Shown: one piece after another, positions 1-10,971 of the stretch
Layout: every line of letters starts with the position of its first letter
Position numbering within the stretch: position 1 is the stretch's first letter
Origin: Thuidium tamariscinum
Lineage: Eukaryota; Streptophyta; Bryopsida; Hypnales; Thuidiaceae
Length of the DNA stretch: 64,000 nucleotides
Direction: 5' to 3'
Assembly (NCBI GenBank): GCA_947034885.2
Contig: OX344754.2
Location: 15,704,501 to 15,768,500 of the forward strand
Position numbers and translations under genes: made by a program
The notes under the pieces: generated by a model
What the model was told of the DNA's origin: nothing
The model's database searches: none
Seen by the model: only the letters and a program-made list of their open reading frames with translations

Positions 1-362
1 AAAAGATTAAAAGAATTTGAACTTGTGAGATTAGAATTTGAATAAGTCAAAGGTATTTATATCAAGAACATTCTCTATATATTTTTAAATTTCTATTTAA
101 TTAGAAGGATTGGTTGATATTAGAATATATATAAAGATAAAAAATTTATATTAAAAGTTTTTTTTAAATTACTATTTATTGATCTTTTATATTTGTTCTT
201 ATATTATTATCTTATAGTTTTTTGTTTGTTTTAGTTTAAACAAGATTTAAAGTACTTTTTGAATTATTTGAGTTGAATTTTTTAGGAAAGTTATAGTATC
301 AAAACTATTTTGAACTATTTTTCATTCAAGTATCTATTAATATTAAAATTTTTGAATTCTAG

Positions 363-670
363 GTGCATATTTCTTTCAAATAGAAAGAAACATTGAAAAT
401 TTTGATAAAAAATACATGAAGTACATTCCTCCAAAATATGCATGTATCAACCACAAATTTTTTGTTATCCAAGACAAGACTTTTAAAGAAGTAGTGTTGG
501 TAGCAAGGTGTTTGCCTTTCAAAGACATGTCCAAAGATGAATTTGCGGAATATGAGAAAGTTACTTCAACTTTCATGTATATGATGAAAGGTGCAAGTGA
601 CGTGAACACAAATTCCGCTAAAAGATCTAGCAAAATCTATGCCATGGGATGGAAAGGAGGATGTTTATAA
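363..670 (+). CDS. Unrecognised exon-like ORF (possible C-terminal exon or gene relic)
   Basis: An open frame follows a plausible acceptor (TTCTAG, ending at 362) and runs about 102 codons to a TAA at 668-670; the first ATG in it is at 416. The peptide is rich in Lys, Phe, Tyr and Met, with a basic, Ser/Lys-rich C-terminus. I do not recognise a family or any catalytic motif. It stands out because the surrounding kilobase is extremely AT-rich and closed in all frames. No upstream exon can be seen, since the window starts just before it. It may be a captured gene fragment, the tail of a transposon protein, or chance. Confidence 0.3.
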
Positions 671-1110
671 TTTAAAATATTTTTATTATCTTTTAAAAGT
701 TATTTATATAGTTTATAATATTTAAAAATATCTTATTTAACCCCTAAAGCCCTAAGCTGCATTTTTTGGCAACATAAGTTTTTTGGGCAACTCACTTTGA
801 ATGGAGTTGTTATTTTTTTTCTTTGAAATTTTTACACAAGGTGTGCCCAAGGAGTAGCTTTAAGGCCCAACAATTTTTGTAACTTTTGACTTTGTGGTTA
901 AAAAGTTATGGCATGATATGTCGTTTTCTTTACTTAGAGGGCAACCCGGGCAGCTGAAAAAACTTCTTTAAAAAAAACTTTTTTTTCAAAAGTGAAATTT
1001 CAAATTGATTTTTTATTCAATCTCACATTTCAGTATTGGCTAATTTGCTGCTTTGCAGCCATCGAGAATAAGTGTGTAACTTTGGAAACTGTCACATGAA
1101 CGCAAGAGAT
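671..1110. other. AT-rich intergenic stretch
   Basis: I see no coding potential here. The only notable feature is an isolated TTAACCCCTAAAG at 737-749. It resembles one end of the TTAA-flanked element at 3231-4203, but no partner end can be found. Confidence 0.5.
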
Positions 1111-1160
1111 TATTAGCATCTGGGAGGCTGCAGACTGCAGAGAAGCCAATGAATTCCGAC

Positions 1161-1428
1161 CAGTGTTTTCTTTTTCCTTTTTGTTGCCAGATTGCACCTA
1201 AAAATATCTGGCTAAAAAAGGTTATAAAAAATGTCAAAAAAATTGGATGAAATTGCCAAACAACTTTGAAATTTGAACAAATATTAGATGAAATTGCTTA
1301 ATTGTGGATGAAAACCATATTATACATCCAATAAGTGGATGAATGTTGCAATTTGGAGCAATACTACAACATTTTATATCACCACTATGGCACTTCTTCA
1401 AAAATGAAAGAAAAAACCTAGTTCCCAT
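1161..1428. mobile_element. MITE-like insertion, relative of 59665-60170
   Basis: Flanks at 1110-1160 and 1429-1548 are continuous in the related sequence at 24365-24560, so about 268 bp has been inserted here. The body shares ordered blocks with 59665-60170: TGCCAGATTGCAC near the left end, repeated TGGATGAAATTGCC-type phrases, and a CACTTCTTCAAAAATGAAAG-type right end. The ends are T-rich on the left and A-rich on the right, giving weak terminal inverted repeats. There is no coding capacity. Confidence 0.55.
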
Positions 1429-1550
1429 TCGTTGGACCATATTATAATTTTGTGCAAGTTGATGAATCAACTCATTAAATTTTCTGTTTCTTCATGGACT
1501 CCACCAACACCCCTGCTCCAATCCAATATTGAAAACTTCCAGAGAGATTA

Positions 1551-1738
1551 CAGTAGAACCTCTCTAACTCAATTGGTCTCAACCCAATTTGACATATTGA
1601 GCTACAAAGGTTATTCACTTAGAGAGGGCTAGATTTATTCACATCCTTTGTAATTTGGCTCAGTTTGAGACTAATCTAACACATTCACTTATAGAGGTTT
1701 ATCAGGCTAGAGAAGGTTTAATAAGAGAGGTTCTACTG
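1551..1738. mobile_element. Pogo-like (Emigrant-type) MITE, 188 bp
   Basis: The left end reads CAGTAGAACCTCTCTAACTC and the right end is the inverted CAGTAGAACCTCTCTTAT. Both sides are flanked by TA (1549-1550 and 1739-1740), the target duplication of Tc1/mariner/pogo elements. The end sequence closely resembles the CAGTAAAACCTCTATAAATT ends that I recall for Emigrant/Lemi1-type MITEs of flowering plants. The element has no ORF, so it must have been mobilised in trans. Confidence 0.75.
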
Positions 1739-1741
1739 TAC

Positions 1742-2480
1742 TTTTGCTTGGCAAAGGAGGGGCTTTGTAGAGGTCAATATTACACTCACGCTAAGTTGGT
1801 CGACATAGATTGTGGCCACAGTGGATGTCAACGTGGATGTAATGGAGAATTTTGAGGGGTGCTAAAAGGAGAAGAACTTATTCAAGGCTATAGATATGCA
1901 GTTATACTATTTTTTTTAGTAGGTGTGCTTTTATCTATTCATCAAATTGATTAAACAACTACATATGCAAAACAAATTTTATTTTATTTTCAAAGGATTC
2001 AATGCTAATATGTCTACTATAAGTTTTCTTAAATTCATAAGTTTTGAAAAAAAATGTGAAAATTAAAAAAAAATTTAGGAAAATAATAATTAAAATTAAA
2101 AAACCTTCTCCTAACATATAATCTCTAAGAATATAGTGATGCTTTACAACCCATTGTTCACAATACAAAGCTTGTATTCTTAAAGGGAGGAGAGAATCCT
2201 AAACAAAAAATAATGAATGAATATATACACAAGAGTAGAAGATAATATAAGAATTCATATAAAAAATAAAAATAAAGATTCTATAAATATTTACAAGGAC
2301 ATCTATATGTAATAGATATGCGTAATATTTTGAAATAAAAGATAAAAATAAAGATCCTAAGTAATGTGTTGATTAAAATATTAATTAAAAATTCATCACA
2401 ATGCACCATAGTTGCATCTCTCTGAAACTTATAAAATGATAATCAATTTAATTATCGCGAGTTGTTGGTGGGGATAGTTG
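1742..2480. repeat. Dispersed repeat, copy 1 (relatives at 17730-18440 and 23984-24240)
   Basis: This block shares long, easily aligned runs with 17730-18440, including the GGGGCTTTGTAGAGG start, the CACTCACGCTAAGTTGGTC phrase and the TCTTAAAGGGAGGAGAGAATC phrase. Its right part (about 2260-2480) matches 23984-24240. No ORF of note and no clear terminal repeats are visible, so the class is unknown. Confidence 0.65.
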
Positions 2481-3226
2481 GGTGGCCACGGCACCAACTC
2501 ATGTAACGAGGCAGTATAGGAGGGGGCTCATAAACTGATCAGGCTTTTGCACCTGTCCACTAGGAGGCTCTGAAATGGATCATTTACTGTGAGAAAATAA
2601 ATTGTGGATTACATTGAAGCATGTTAAGACTTTGTTTTCACTAATTGAATGGATGGTTTCAGAGTCCCATTGGTTTCATTCTCGACTATGTGGATAGGTG
2701 TCTCTTGATTATATTAAAAATAAAGATTGATTGTTGAACTACCTTCTGTCAAGTGATAAAAAAATCTGAAAGAATGATTTATTCAACCAACCATTTCAGT
2801 TTTTGAAAGGGATGCATTTAGAAACAAATTAGATCACTTTTGACATGTTGTACTGCTAGTTTTTGAACCAAGCCAGATTTTTTTTGAAACTGTGCATGTA
2901 TGGATTTGCAAGGCCTACTGATCACCACTATGGGACCTATGGTAGACTGTGTTTGAAAATTCATAACTAATTTAATAATGCTTCAAAAATTATGAAACAA
3001 CTTATTTTAGAATCCTCATCTATTTCTCCTTGACTGAAAAATGAGTTAAAAATATTCCAGTCCAAGGAAATATGTGAAAAGGGGGAACCAGCCCTTAGAT
3101 GGTCGCTTTTTGAGCCTCTTACCATAAGTTATCTCACACGCCACTTGGAATGCCGTGATAACATAGAGAGCAACTGGTGGCGATGCTCTCGCAACCATCG
3201 AAGCTGTAGCATTCGATTCGGCTTAT
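2481..3226. other. Intergenic, no gene seen
   Basis: Non-coding. At 3149-3225 short blocks match the region just upstream of the second P450 copy (around 24250-24290 and 24712-24757), so the segmental duplication reaches this far, but with internal losses and rearrangement. Confidence 0.5.
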
Positions 3227-3230
3227 TTAA

Positions 3231-4203
3231 CCCCTGAACGTCACAGTGGACGTTTTTCATACCCTCTTGAAATGCTGTAACTTCAAAGTGTTGTAACTTT
3301 TTCAACCAAGGTCCAAATTTGATAAAAAAAAACTGTTGGGAAAGTTGCGCCTTGTCTTCTAGTTTGTGTGGTAAAATTTTCAGATCAATCCACAACATAA
3401 TGAGTTTTTAGCAGCCAATCAAAGTTTGCAGGTTCTAATTGAGTTCACAAACTGCATTTTAGGGCTGCAACTTCGGGGGCTTGTATCTCTTTCATCCAAG
3501 GTCCAAATTAAATAAAATTTGTTGGGTTTTCTTCCCCTTGAAGTTTAGTTATTATGGTAAAAATTTAATGTCAATCCAAGTTGTTTTGAATTTTTGGGAG
3601 CAATTTGAAGTTCAAATCCCTACCTTTTTTGGAGAACAATAAACTTCGGCGACTTGTATCTTCTTCATACAAAGTCCATTTTCAATAATTTATGTTGGAA
3701 AAGTTGCGCATAATAGTCTAGTTTGTGTGGCTAAAATTTTATGTCAATCAAAGAAGTTATGAGTGACTGAGAAGCATTCTAGTAGAAGGAATTTCAACCA
3801 TAGATGTGTTTTTTGCAGTTTTTCTTGCTCTTTTCAAGGTATTTCAAAGCCAATTTGTAACCACAATGAGACAATTCAATGAATTTTTTTTTTACCAATG
3901 TGTTTGTTTACTAATTTTGAATCATTCTATAGTATAAAGTTTTTTCATTTGAGTAGGTTTAGAAATAAAATTTCACCTCCAAATGTGTTTTTATGGAAAT
4001 TTCAGCATTCATTTTTAGCACTAAAACATTATAATCTTTAAATCTATGCGGTCAAATGACTCCAAATTTGATGCACATCATCTACAACATGTTTACTAAA
4101 AGATTGTATGGTTAAGATCTTAATAACTAAGTGATATTTCGATCTATGACTCTTCAAATGGAATGACGCTTTAGAACCTATTTGGACTTCAGTCCTTTAG
4201 GGG
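3231..4203. mobile_element. Non-autonomous TTAA-flanked element with piggyBac-like ends, 973 bp
   Basis: The element starts CCCCTGAACGTC and ends with the inverse of CCCCTAAAGGACTG, and is flanked on both sides by TTAA (3227-3230 and 4204-4207). The duplicate copy at 24740-24780 shows the empty site: one TTAA between matching flanks (GCATTCGATTCGGCTT on the left and TGGACAATC on the right). A TTAA duplication with CCC-starting ends is the signature of the piggyBac superfamily. The interior has no transposase. It holds three degenerate tandem units of about 180 bp (near 3280-3440, 3450-3630 and 3640-3800), each with an AACTTC, a TCATCCAAGGTCCAAAT-like and a TAGTTTGTGTGG-like phrase. Confidence 0.75.
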
Positions 4204-4562
4204 TTAAGACCTCTGGACAATCGCACTCACATCAAAAGAGTTCATTTCACAATCCAAAACGTCGAGTGCTGTGTGAATTCGTCACCACAGGAAGATCATT
4301 TCCGTGATTGTCATTTCTGCTTTCCAGGGTTGCCAACAGGGAAAACCAGTCTGTGTCTCCGCTCGCTTCTGTACTCTGGATTTCGATTTCCCCTGTTCCA
4401 AGTGCAAAATTCTCTGCGAAACTTCTGCAATTTCTGGAAGGGAAACGAGGGTTATCTCCCTGTGTATGAAAGTGGTAATCACGACTGCAATAGATCAGAG
4501 AAAGGAGAGAGAATTGGAGAGGAGACTTGTCGGCGAGAGGGACAAGCCGCAATTTCAGTGCG

Positions 4563-4640
4563 ATGCAAGGGTTAGCTTCGTTTCCAAAGTCTGAACGATT
4601 CCAGAGAGGGGCCGGTGTGTCACTCACTGCAATTCGTTGA
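4563..4640 (+). promoter_or_regulatory. Possible conserved upstream ORF of P450 copy 1
   Basis: A 25-codon ORF (starting MQGLASFPKS) lies 70 bp upstream of the first P450 ATG. The same frame is kept in the second copy at 25101-25178 with a single residue change, although the surrounding upstream DNA has diverged more. Whether it is transcribed is unknown. Confidence 0.3.
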
Positions 4641-4709
4641 AGGAGAATTCGATCAAAAAATTCAAGCTCGAGGTGAGAGGGGGACGGCACGACCCAAGCT
4701 GTTTATAAA

Positions 4710-6895
4710 ATGATTCCTCCTTTGCTCGATCGGCTCAAGCGAACTGACCTTGTGGCCAGATTCAACCAAATGGACGGGAACCAGGTGCACCTGGAGTATT
4801 GGATGGTGGTTGCGCTTGTTGGAATTCTGACCTGGGGAATTGTGCTCCGCCGCATGAAGAGCAAGATGGGTTCGAAGCTGCCGCCTGGGCCACGCACATG
4901 GCCGATTGTCGGATGCCTTCCGTTTCTGCCGAAGATGGTCCCGCGAGAACTCATGCTGGCGAAGCTCGCGGAGAAGCACGGCGAATTGATGCTGCTGCGC
5001 TTGGGGGTGCAGAAGTTGGTGGTGGCGTCCAGTGCGAGAATGGCCAAGGAGATTCTCAAAACGCATGACCAGGTGTTTGCCAATCGCCCCAGTCCCATCG
5101 CCTTTCAGTACATCGGGTTCCACGACACTGGGTTGACGTCGATGTCGAACAAAAGTCCGCTTTTCAAACCCACGCGCCGCATGTTCGCTACCGAAATCGT
5201 GCCGCGACATAAGGAGGCGTCGACCAGTCACGTTCGGAAGGAGAAGCTGCTCCATTTCTTGCGTTCCGCTAACCGCGACTTGGACGCCGGACGACATGTG
5301 AATGTCTCGAAGGCCATGTCGTCCCTGGCTATGAACATAGCTCTGAGCCAATGTTTCGGACGAGACTTCGATGCTGAGGACACCAAAGACCTCGTCCGCA
5401 CATTCAACGAGGTAGATAGTCCGCACCACACTCGAGGATGCAATCAATTCTCTCAATGCATATACAGTACTTCTCAGCGCGACCTGATGCTAAACATATG
5501 AGAGAAGAAATTTCAGTTGCATTAATAATTTTCGTTAGAATGGCAAACATTTGGGCAGCTGTCCAAAACTAGAATCTCGTTATACACAAGTTCCTTCCGG
5601 CTCAGGCAAAGCGCCGAGGGCATATCAGATTGATGATTGGAAATTTGCTGAAGTAACGAATATTAATTGCCTTGAGAGCCCTGTTGTCCAGATGGTGCTC
5701 CTCATCACGAGAAGAAACATCGGAGATTCCTTTCCCGCCATTCGACGATTCGACGTGCAAGGCATTGAGGCTGGATTGAAGGAAGTGGAGATTCAACTGC
5801 GCCACAGTCTCGCAATTCTCATCAACAAGAAGAAACTCGAGATGAGCATGTGGTCACCCGAAAAGATCCGACACGGAGCCAGCGATGCGGGAGTCGTGAG
5901 CAAGCTCGTGTCTGTACAAGGCGAGGATCGTTTCAGCGACGAGCAGCTCATGTCTGTTGTATTTGTACGACCCCTCACCTTCCAGCCATGTACACGTCAG
6001 TCTGCATTTCAAACAACTCTAGATTTTCGTGTTGCTGTTTTCTTGGCAGAGACGCATAACAGTCAACTCTAGACGAGGCAAATAGAGAGTAAAGCGTAAT
6101 CAAAGAGCTTTGAGCAACAGTAACTGTGTGAGGAAGAGCAGGAGCCATAGCCTGCTAAATTTGGACATTCCACGCCCTGGCATCCAGGCATATAAATTAT
6201 TTGAAGCTTTTTTCAACTTCCAAGAATCTGCATAAAACCAACGCTAAAGAGAGTCTTCCTTGCAGACTCTGCTGATCGCAGGCACCGAATCCGTAGCCAG
6301 AATCGTCACCGACGCGATGCACGAAGTGGTCCGCAATCCGCACATTTACAAACAAACAATCGCCGAGATTGATGCTGTCATCGGAAACGAACGTGTCTTG
6401 GAAGAAACCGACATCCCCCGCCTGCCCATGATTCAGAACATCACCAAGGAGACGCTTCGGTTGCATCCCCCGGTGCCTACGTTGCTTCCGCACAGGAATT
6501 TCGAAGCCTGTGAAGTGGGTGGGTACCACATCCCCGCCGGCAGCACCATCCTCGTCAACTTGTACTGCATAATGCGCGACCCAGAGTTTTGGGATTCCCC
6601 GACGGAGTTTTCGCCCGACCGATGGAACGACCTGACTCACCTCAAGATGCAGGGCACGGATTTCCATTACATTCCGTTCGGCTTTGGTGAGCGGCAATGC
6701 CCTGCCGTCGTCCTCGGCACCACCAGGGTGCAGCACACGTTGGCGGTGTGTTTGCAGTGCTTCGACTGGGAGGTTCCTGTTGGAATGGAGAGGCGGGAGA
6801 ATGTGGCCACTGCGCAGCAACCGCGCAAGAAGGACGATCTGATTTTGGCTGGGAAACTTCGAGTGGACCGTCGTCTCCTCGATGTTGATGCATAG
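4710..6895 (+). CDS. Cytochrome P450, CYP71 clan, copy 1 (3 exons)
   Basis: Predicted exons are 4710-5411, 5692-5964 and 6266-6895, giving 534 aa with no stop. All introns are GT-AG. The product is a haem monooxygenase, expected to be ER-anchored and to oxidise a small specialised metabolite using NADPH-P450 reductase. It has an N-terminal membrane helix (about residues 31-47), a proline hinge (PPGP, 58-61), the I-helix AGTES (330-334), the K-helix ExxR (E387-R390), a PERF-like FSPDRW (440-445) and the haem loop FGFGERQC with Cys470. The residue two after Cys is Ala rather than the usual Gly. The first ATG directly follows a TATA-like TTTATAAA, so Met21 at 4770 (514 aa, a more typical P450 start) may be the true start. 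The subfamily is not assignable from memory. A near-identical copy lies at 25248-27439. Confidence 0.85.
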
Positions 6896-7870
6896 TCTCA
6901 AGCACTGAATTGTATGAAGTTAGGTTTGTAGGCATGGGTCACGCCATCAATTAGCTTGTTGTATTCTTTTCCGCTTCATGGCTTGGATTTGCCATTGTGT
7001 ACAGTCAGAATCGCAGAGAATCCATATCCGTAGCCTTGATTCTATTGCGGTAAGAATTGAATTGTATGAGACTGAGGAGCAAGTTAATTTTGTTATACAA
7101 ATGGAGCTGGGAAGATTACTATAACGAGAAATCAGAGAACTGAATATATGGATCAAATCCGCTTACCGGTAACCTTGATCATCATACTTAGTCGACTTCA
7201 GCGAATGCCACCCGATTGCAGCAATCCACGGTTACCAAAAAGGAATCTGTTCGTTTATGCCATGTTTTCAATTGCGGTTCTGATTGCCGAATACAGCGGT
7301 TTAAGAAACTCTGTTCTTAAAGCTGTTCTTATACGAACAAAGATTGTAAACCGTTCAAATATAACTGAATTAGTAATCGGAAACCGCTTAATTCCGGTTT
7401 CCCATCAACTTAGTTTGAAATTGTTTTTCAATTGCAGCAATCCATCCAAGAATGACAAATTCCTTGCCCAAACAAATGCTGCCAAAGTCCATCAGAATTT
7501 CGGAAACTCACCACGTAAACGGACAAGCCACATGAAATGCCATATTTTCTCGCGCGTCACCCCCTTCGCGTCACCCCCTTGTGATCAGCACCAACGAGGT
7601 TCACGTCCTCCTAATTAAATAAATGAAAGAAACGCACGATACAGACCCCGTCTTCCAATGCAAATTGCGGAACCGCAACACCACTTGTGAAAAAACAGAT
7701 CAAATTCAGCGATCCGATCCTTGAGCTTCACGTCGGTCGATGGCTCCGAGCAGCTCCGATAGGGACCGTGACGAAACCCTAATTTGGTGGCAGAAGCAAC
7801 GTAATACGAAGACGGGCGATGCTTGGAACACTTGAATTTCAATTCTGAAGTTAGGGCTTTAAACTTTAAA
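6896..7870. other. Downstream flank of P450 copy 1
   Basis: The 3' UTR and flank are almost identical to 27440-28420 apart from a 9-bp indel near 7289 and small changes after about 7550. A 156-codon ORF at 7148-7618 looks accidental. At 7740 a short frame (MAPSSSDRDRDETLIWWQKQ...) overlaps a telo-box-like AAACCCTAA and could be the relic of another gene's 5' end; this frame is lost in the second copy. Confidence 0.5.
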
Positions 7871-10800
7871 AGAAAATGAAACCCTAATTATTTTTATTTT
7901 TTTCAATTTGTGACTAAACAAGATGGAAAATGTGTTTAAAAATGTCAAACAGGAATGATGCCCTTGCATACTGTTAGCACAATGTTTCAAAAATCTCATT
8001 TCATGTGTTGCACAAAGCTAGCACAAACAAAAATTGCATACAAAAATTATTTATTCAAAATTGTATTTTCAAATATGACCTCCTTCAATTCAAATTTTTC
8101 AAAATGAAGGAGCCAAGAAACTCATAACCTTCTAGAGAGAAAGGCCACATAACCATTGGCCCAAAAACTAAAAGAAAGACATTGCTCCTAAAAATAATAA
8201 TTTATACCTTTTTCATATGGGTAGAGAACACATACAAGTTTATTACTTTACAGAGGTTAGAAGTTCTATTGTTTGATTCTTTTGTTGCACAAGAATCATG
8301 AAGCACCAAGTGACTACTAATTGCATTGTTTAGAAACTATTTTTTCTACATACTTGAATATATTTCATCCATTTCTTGTAGCTCACTTAGTAGTGATTGT
8401 CTCAAAAACTTTCATAATGCATTTGGGGTACCTATATTACAATTCAAGTTGCAAAATATAATATCATTGTTAGATGACAAAAATTCAACAAACAAGCCTA
8501 TAATGAAGACAATAAGACATTGATAATTATAGTTGAAAAGAAATGAAAAGAAATGACCACAATATTCTTGACCTTTGAAGGGTTCCCTTTGCCTCCATGA
8601 CATATCTTGTAGGGTCGCCTCCATACTTATGAATCCAATGTCCGGGAAGTACCGGCAGCTAGTAACAAATGAGCCAATCAACTTCGTAACTTGACCGATT
8701 GAAATTAAAACCATTAGGCAGTAAAACCGGATGCAATACAAAGAAGCCAGAAATTAACTGGGCAATAAAAAAATAGGCAGAAAATTAGCTTTGTTACTTC
8801 AAAGAAGAACAGAAATTCACTAATTAGAATTCAAGAAAAACGGATATCAACGGATCTCCCGAGGGTATGAACGGATTTTGGCTGATGTACCCTACAACAA
8901 CCGGTTATCAATAGTAAAATCAGGTTTAGGGTTTGCAAGCAACGGCTAGTATGTTCCCCGCCTCCAACTTCCCGCCTCTCGCGATCTCACCTTCTGCAGT
9001 TTTGCTTGACACCTTTGCACTCTTGTTTCTCGCAATCCCACCTCCTTACTTACATTCTTGCATGATTCTGTTGCTCTTTGCTCTCCAATCTATTTTGCTT
9101 ATTGCCTCTCCATTCATGCTTTCATTGTAAAGACAAAGACCGGTGCCGTGAGGTCGAAGTAGTTTCTGATCCATTTATTAGATCACGTTTCGAATTTGTG
9201 AATCTAGTGGTTGGTCACTTACGCATCAAACTCATTGAAATTGGCGAGTTCCTGGAGAGTCAGATCAAATCCAACTGCTACTCACTTATTATTCAAATTC
9301 ATCGGAGGCACTTAGCAGGAGATTAAGATCAAATAGCCTTGGAAAGGTAAACTCGTTCACAGCTCTTTCAATCATCAAGCTTCATTTTTCATAATGTTGT
9401 TGCTTGTATATGAGATTCAGAAGGGTTTCGTGATCATATTTGTATTTTTCACGAGAGTTTGCTTTGGTTACATCAAATGTCATGTGTATATTTTCCATAG
9501 ACGAGATGTGTTTTTTCTTTTGGAGTTCTTACAAATATTTCTTACTTGTAGTTTGCATGTACTCCTCTTTGGTAACTTGTATTAGTTGGTTGGTTTTTTA
9601 TTCAGTCCATAAGGATTTCAAACATCGGACGAAACCAGTAGGGATTGAGGGAGCTTCGCCTCTTCAAGACAAGTTATTGCCGCATGCTATCGAGACACCT
9701 TTGGCAAATGCAACAAAATCCTTCAATTACAGGAATCAAACAGGTAATCCTCAACCGTCTGGAATATATATTTTTTGTTTTTTAGGCTTTCTTTGAGTCA
9801 TTTCTTATTTTGGATTAGGATTAGAAGGAAAAAATCCTTTTGACATGAAAAGAATTAGTAAATAGATTTGTTTTGTAAATATATTTCTCACTAAGTAATT
9901 AATTCTTTGGACAGTCATTGCCTTTCTTGGAAATAAAAATATGTGAAGAGATTTATTAAAAATCACTCTATAAACTCACCTTATTAGTTGCTAAAAAATC
10001 CTTGATTTATTTTTTCTACTAATAAACTCCATACTTCTCCATTCCCTAATAAAAATTTGGAGTTACAAATCAATAATTAAGAGCTGATCTGGATAGATCA
10101 ACATTGTTGAAATCCAATGAAGATTTTTAAAGGAATGCATGATGCTTGAGATTTATATAAACAAACAAACATTTGGTCTCTTCATCAAGTCATCAGATTT
10201 ATTACAAATCTAATTTGAACTTTGAAATTCAATTATAGAATGTTTAGTAGATCTGGAGACACCTGATTTTAAATTGGTCTCAACTCTCAACTAGACACCT
10301 AACTTAGCCACTAACTATTGTCCTATTAAGATTCACATGTTGGTTTTTTATTTAGTGAAATTTGCATAATAAGAATTCTTATAAAGGTCTTCATCAAAGT
10401 GGTAGAGATTAGAGATGTTAGTATCTTTGTGTTAAATTTCAGTGTTTAGATGAAGAAATTATGTTCTACAGAGATTTTCAAGATATCAATTCATCATTAC
10501 AATTAAAAATCTCTCTATTGTTGCATATTTATAGGAGTTGATTTTAGCTTGAAGGAATAGAATAAAGTACATGCAATTAAATTGTATCAATGGTATTTGC
10601 AAGAGTTTTTTTTAGCTTATTTAATCAAAAGTTTTTAATAGTTTCACTCCATTGACATGTAAGTGGTGCTTGGAATGCAATCAGCTATCATATTAGTGAA
10701 AGTAACAAAGTCAGATTTTGACAATGTATATTGGTGATTTTTGCAGAAAATTCACTAGTTCATTTACAACAATTTTCTCCTTCTCTTTGTACTGGCTGTG

Positions 10801-10971
10801 AAGAAACTTCTCTGTGTCTTCAAGGATTTGCTCCTTTCCTTCACTTTTACTTGCACAATTGTTGAGATATTTATTTTTTAAGTTTAGTATTTTTTTTCTT
10901 TGCTGTGGTATTTTTAAATTTTTTCTTTATTGAACATTTTATAAGTCTCTTAAGCAATTCGTAATTTAATC
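7871..10971. other. Intergenic or upstream region of the hAT ORF
   Basis: Mostly AT-rich. Around 8900-9330 the base composition rises and a GGTTTAGGGTTT phrase occurs, as in plant leader regions. A possible non-coding or short exon lies at about 9612-9741 (acceptor CATAAG, donor CAAACAG followed by GTAATCC). No convincing protein was found, and I could not identify 8-bp duplications or hAT terminal repeats bracketing the transposase ORF. Confidence 0.35.

Larger units (their letters stand above)
4208..7870 (+). repeat. Segmental duplication, copy A (P450 gene unit)
   Basis: The upstream flank, the whole P450 gene and about 950 bp of downstream DNA are repeated in direct orientation at about 24775-28420, an offset of about 20.5 kb. 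Similarity is uneven. The upstream flank, both introns and exon 2 have clearly diverged, exon 1 less so, and exon 3 plus the first 650 bp downstream are almost identical. Confidence 0.9.

Noticed and set aside
737-749. Isolated TTAACCCCTAAAG as an end of another TTAA element
   Set aside because: No inverted partner followed by TTAA was found downstream, so it cannot be called an element.
4662-5456. 264-codon minus-strand ORF over P450 exon 1 (also 25200-26087)
   Set aside because: It is a shadow of the GC-rich P450 coding strand; the peptide is Arg/His-rich with no domain. The same applies to the minus-strand ORFs over exon 3.
5412-5501. Extra C in copy 1 relative to copy 2 (near 5421), first read as a frameshift
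   Set aside because: It lies just after the inferred exon 1 donor at 5411/5412, so it is intronic and does not break the gene.
7148-7618. 156-codon ORF downstream of P450 copy 1 (147 codons in copy 2)
   Set aside because: The two copies end in different frames and carry an indel, there is no recognisable family, and the ORF lies in the 3' flank. Its persistence is explained by the recent near-identity of the flanks.
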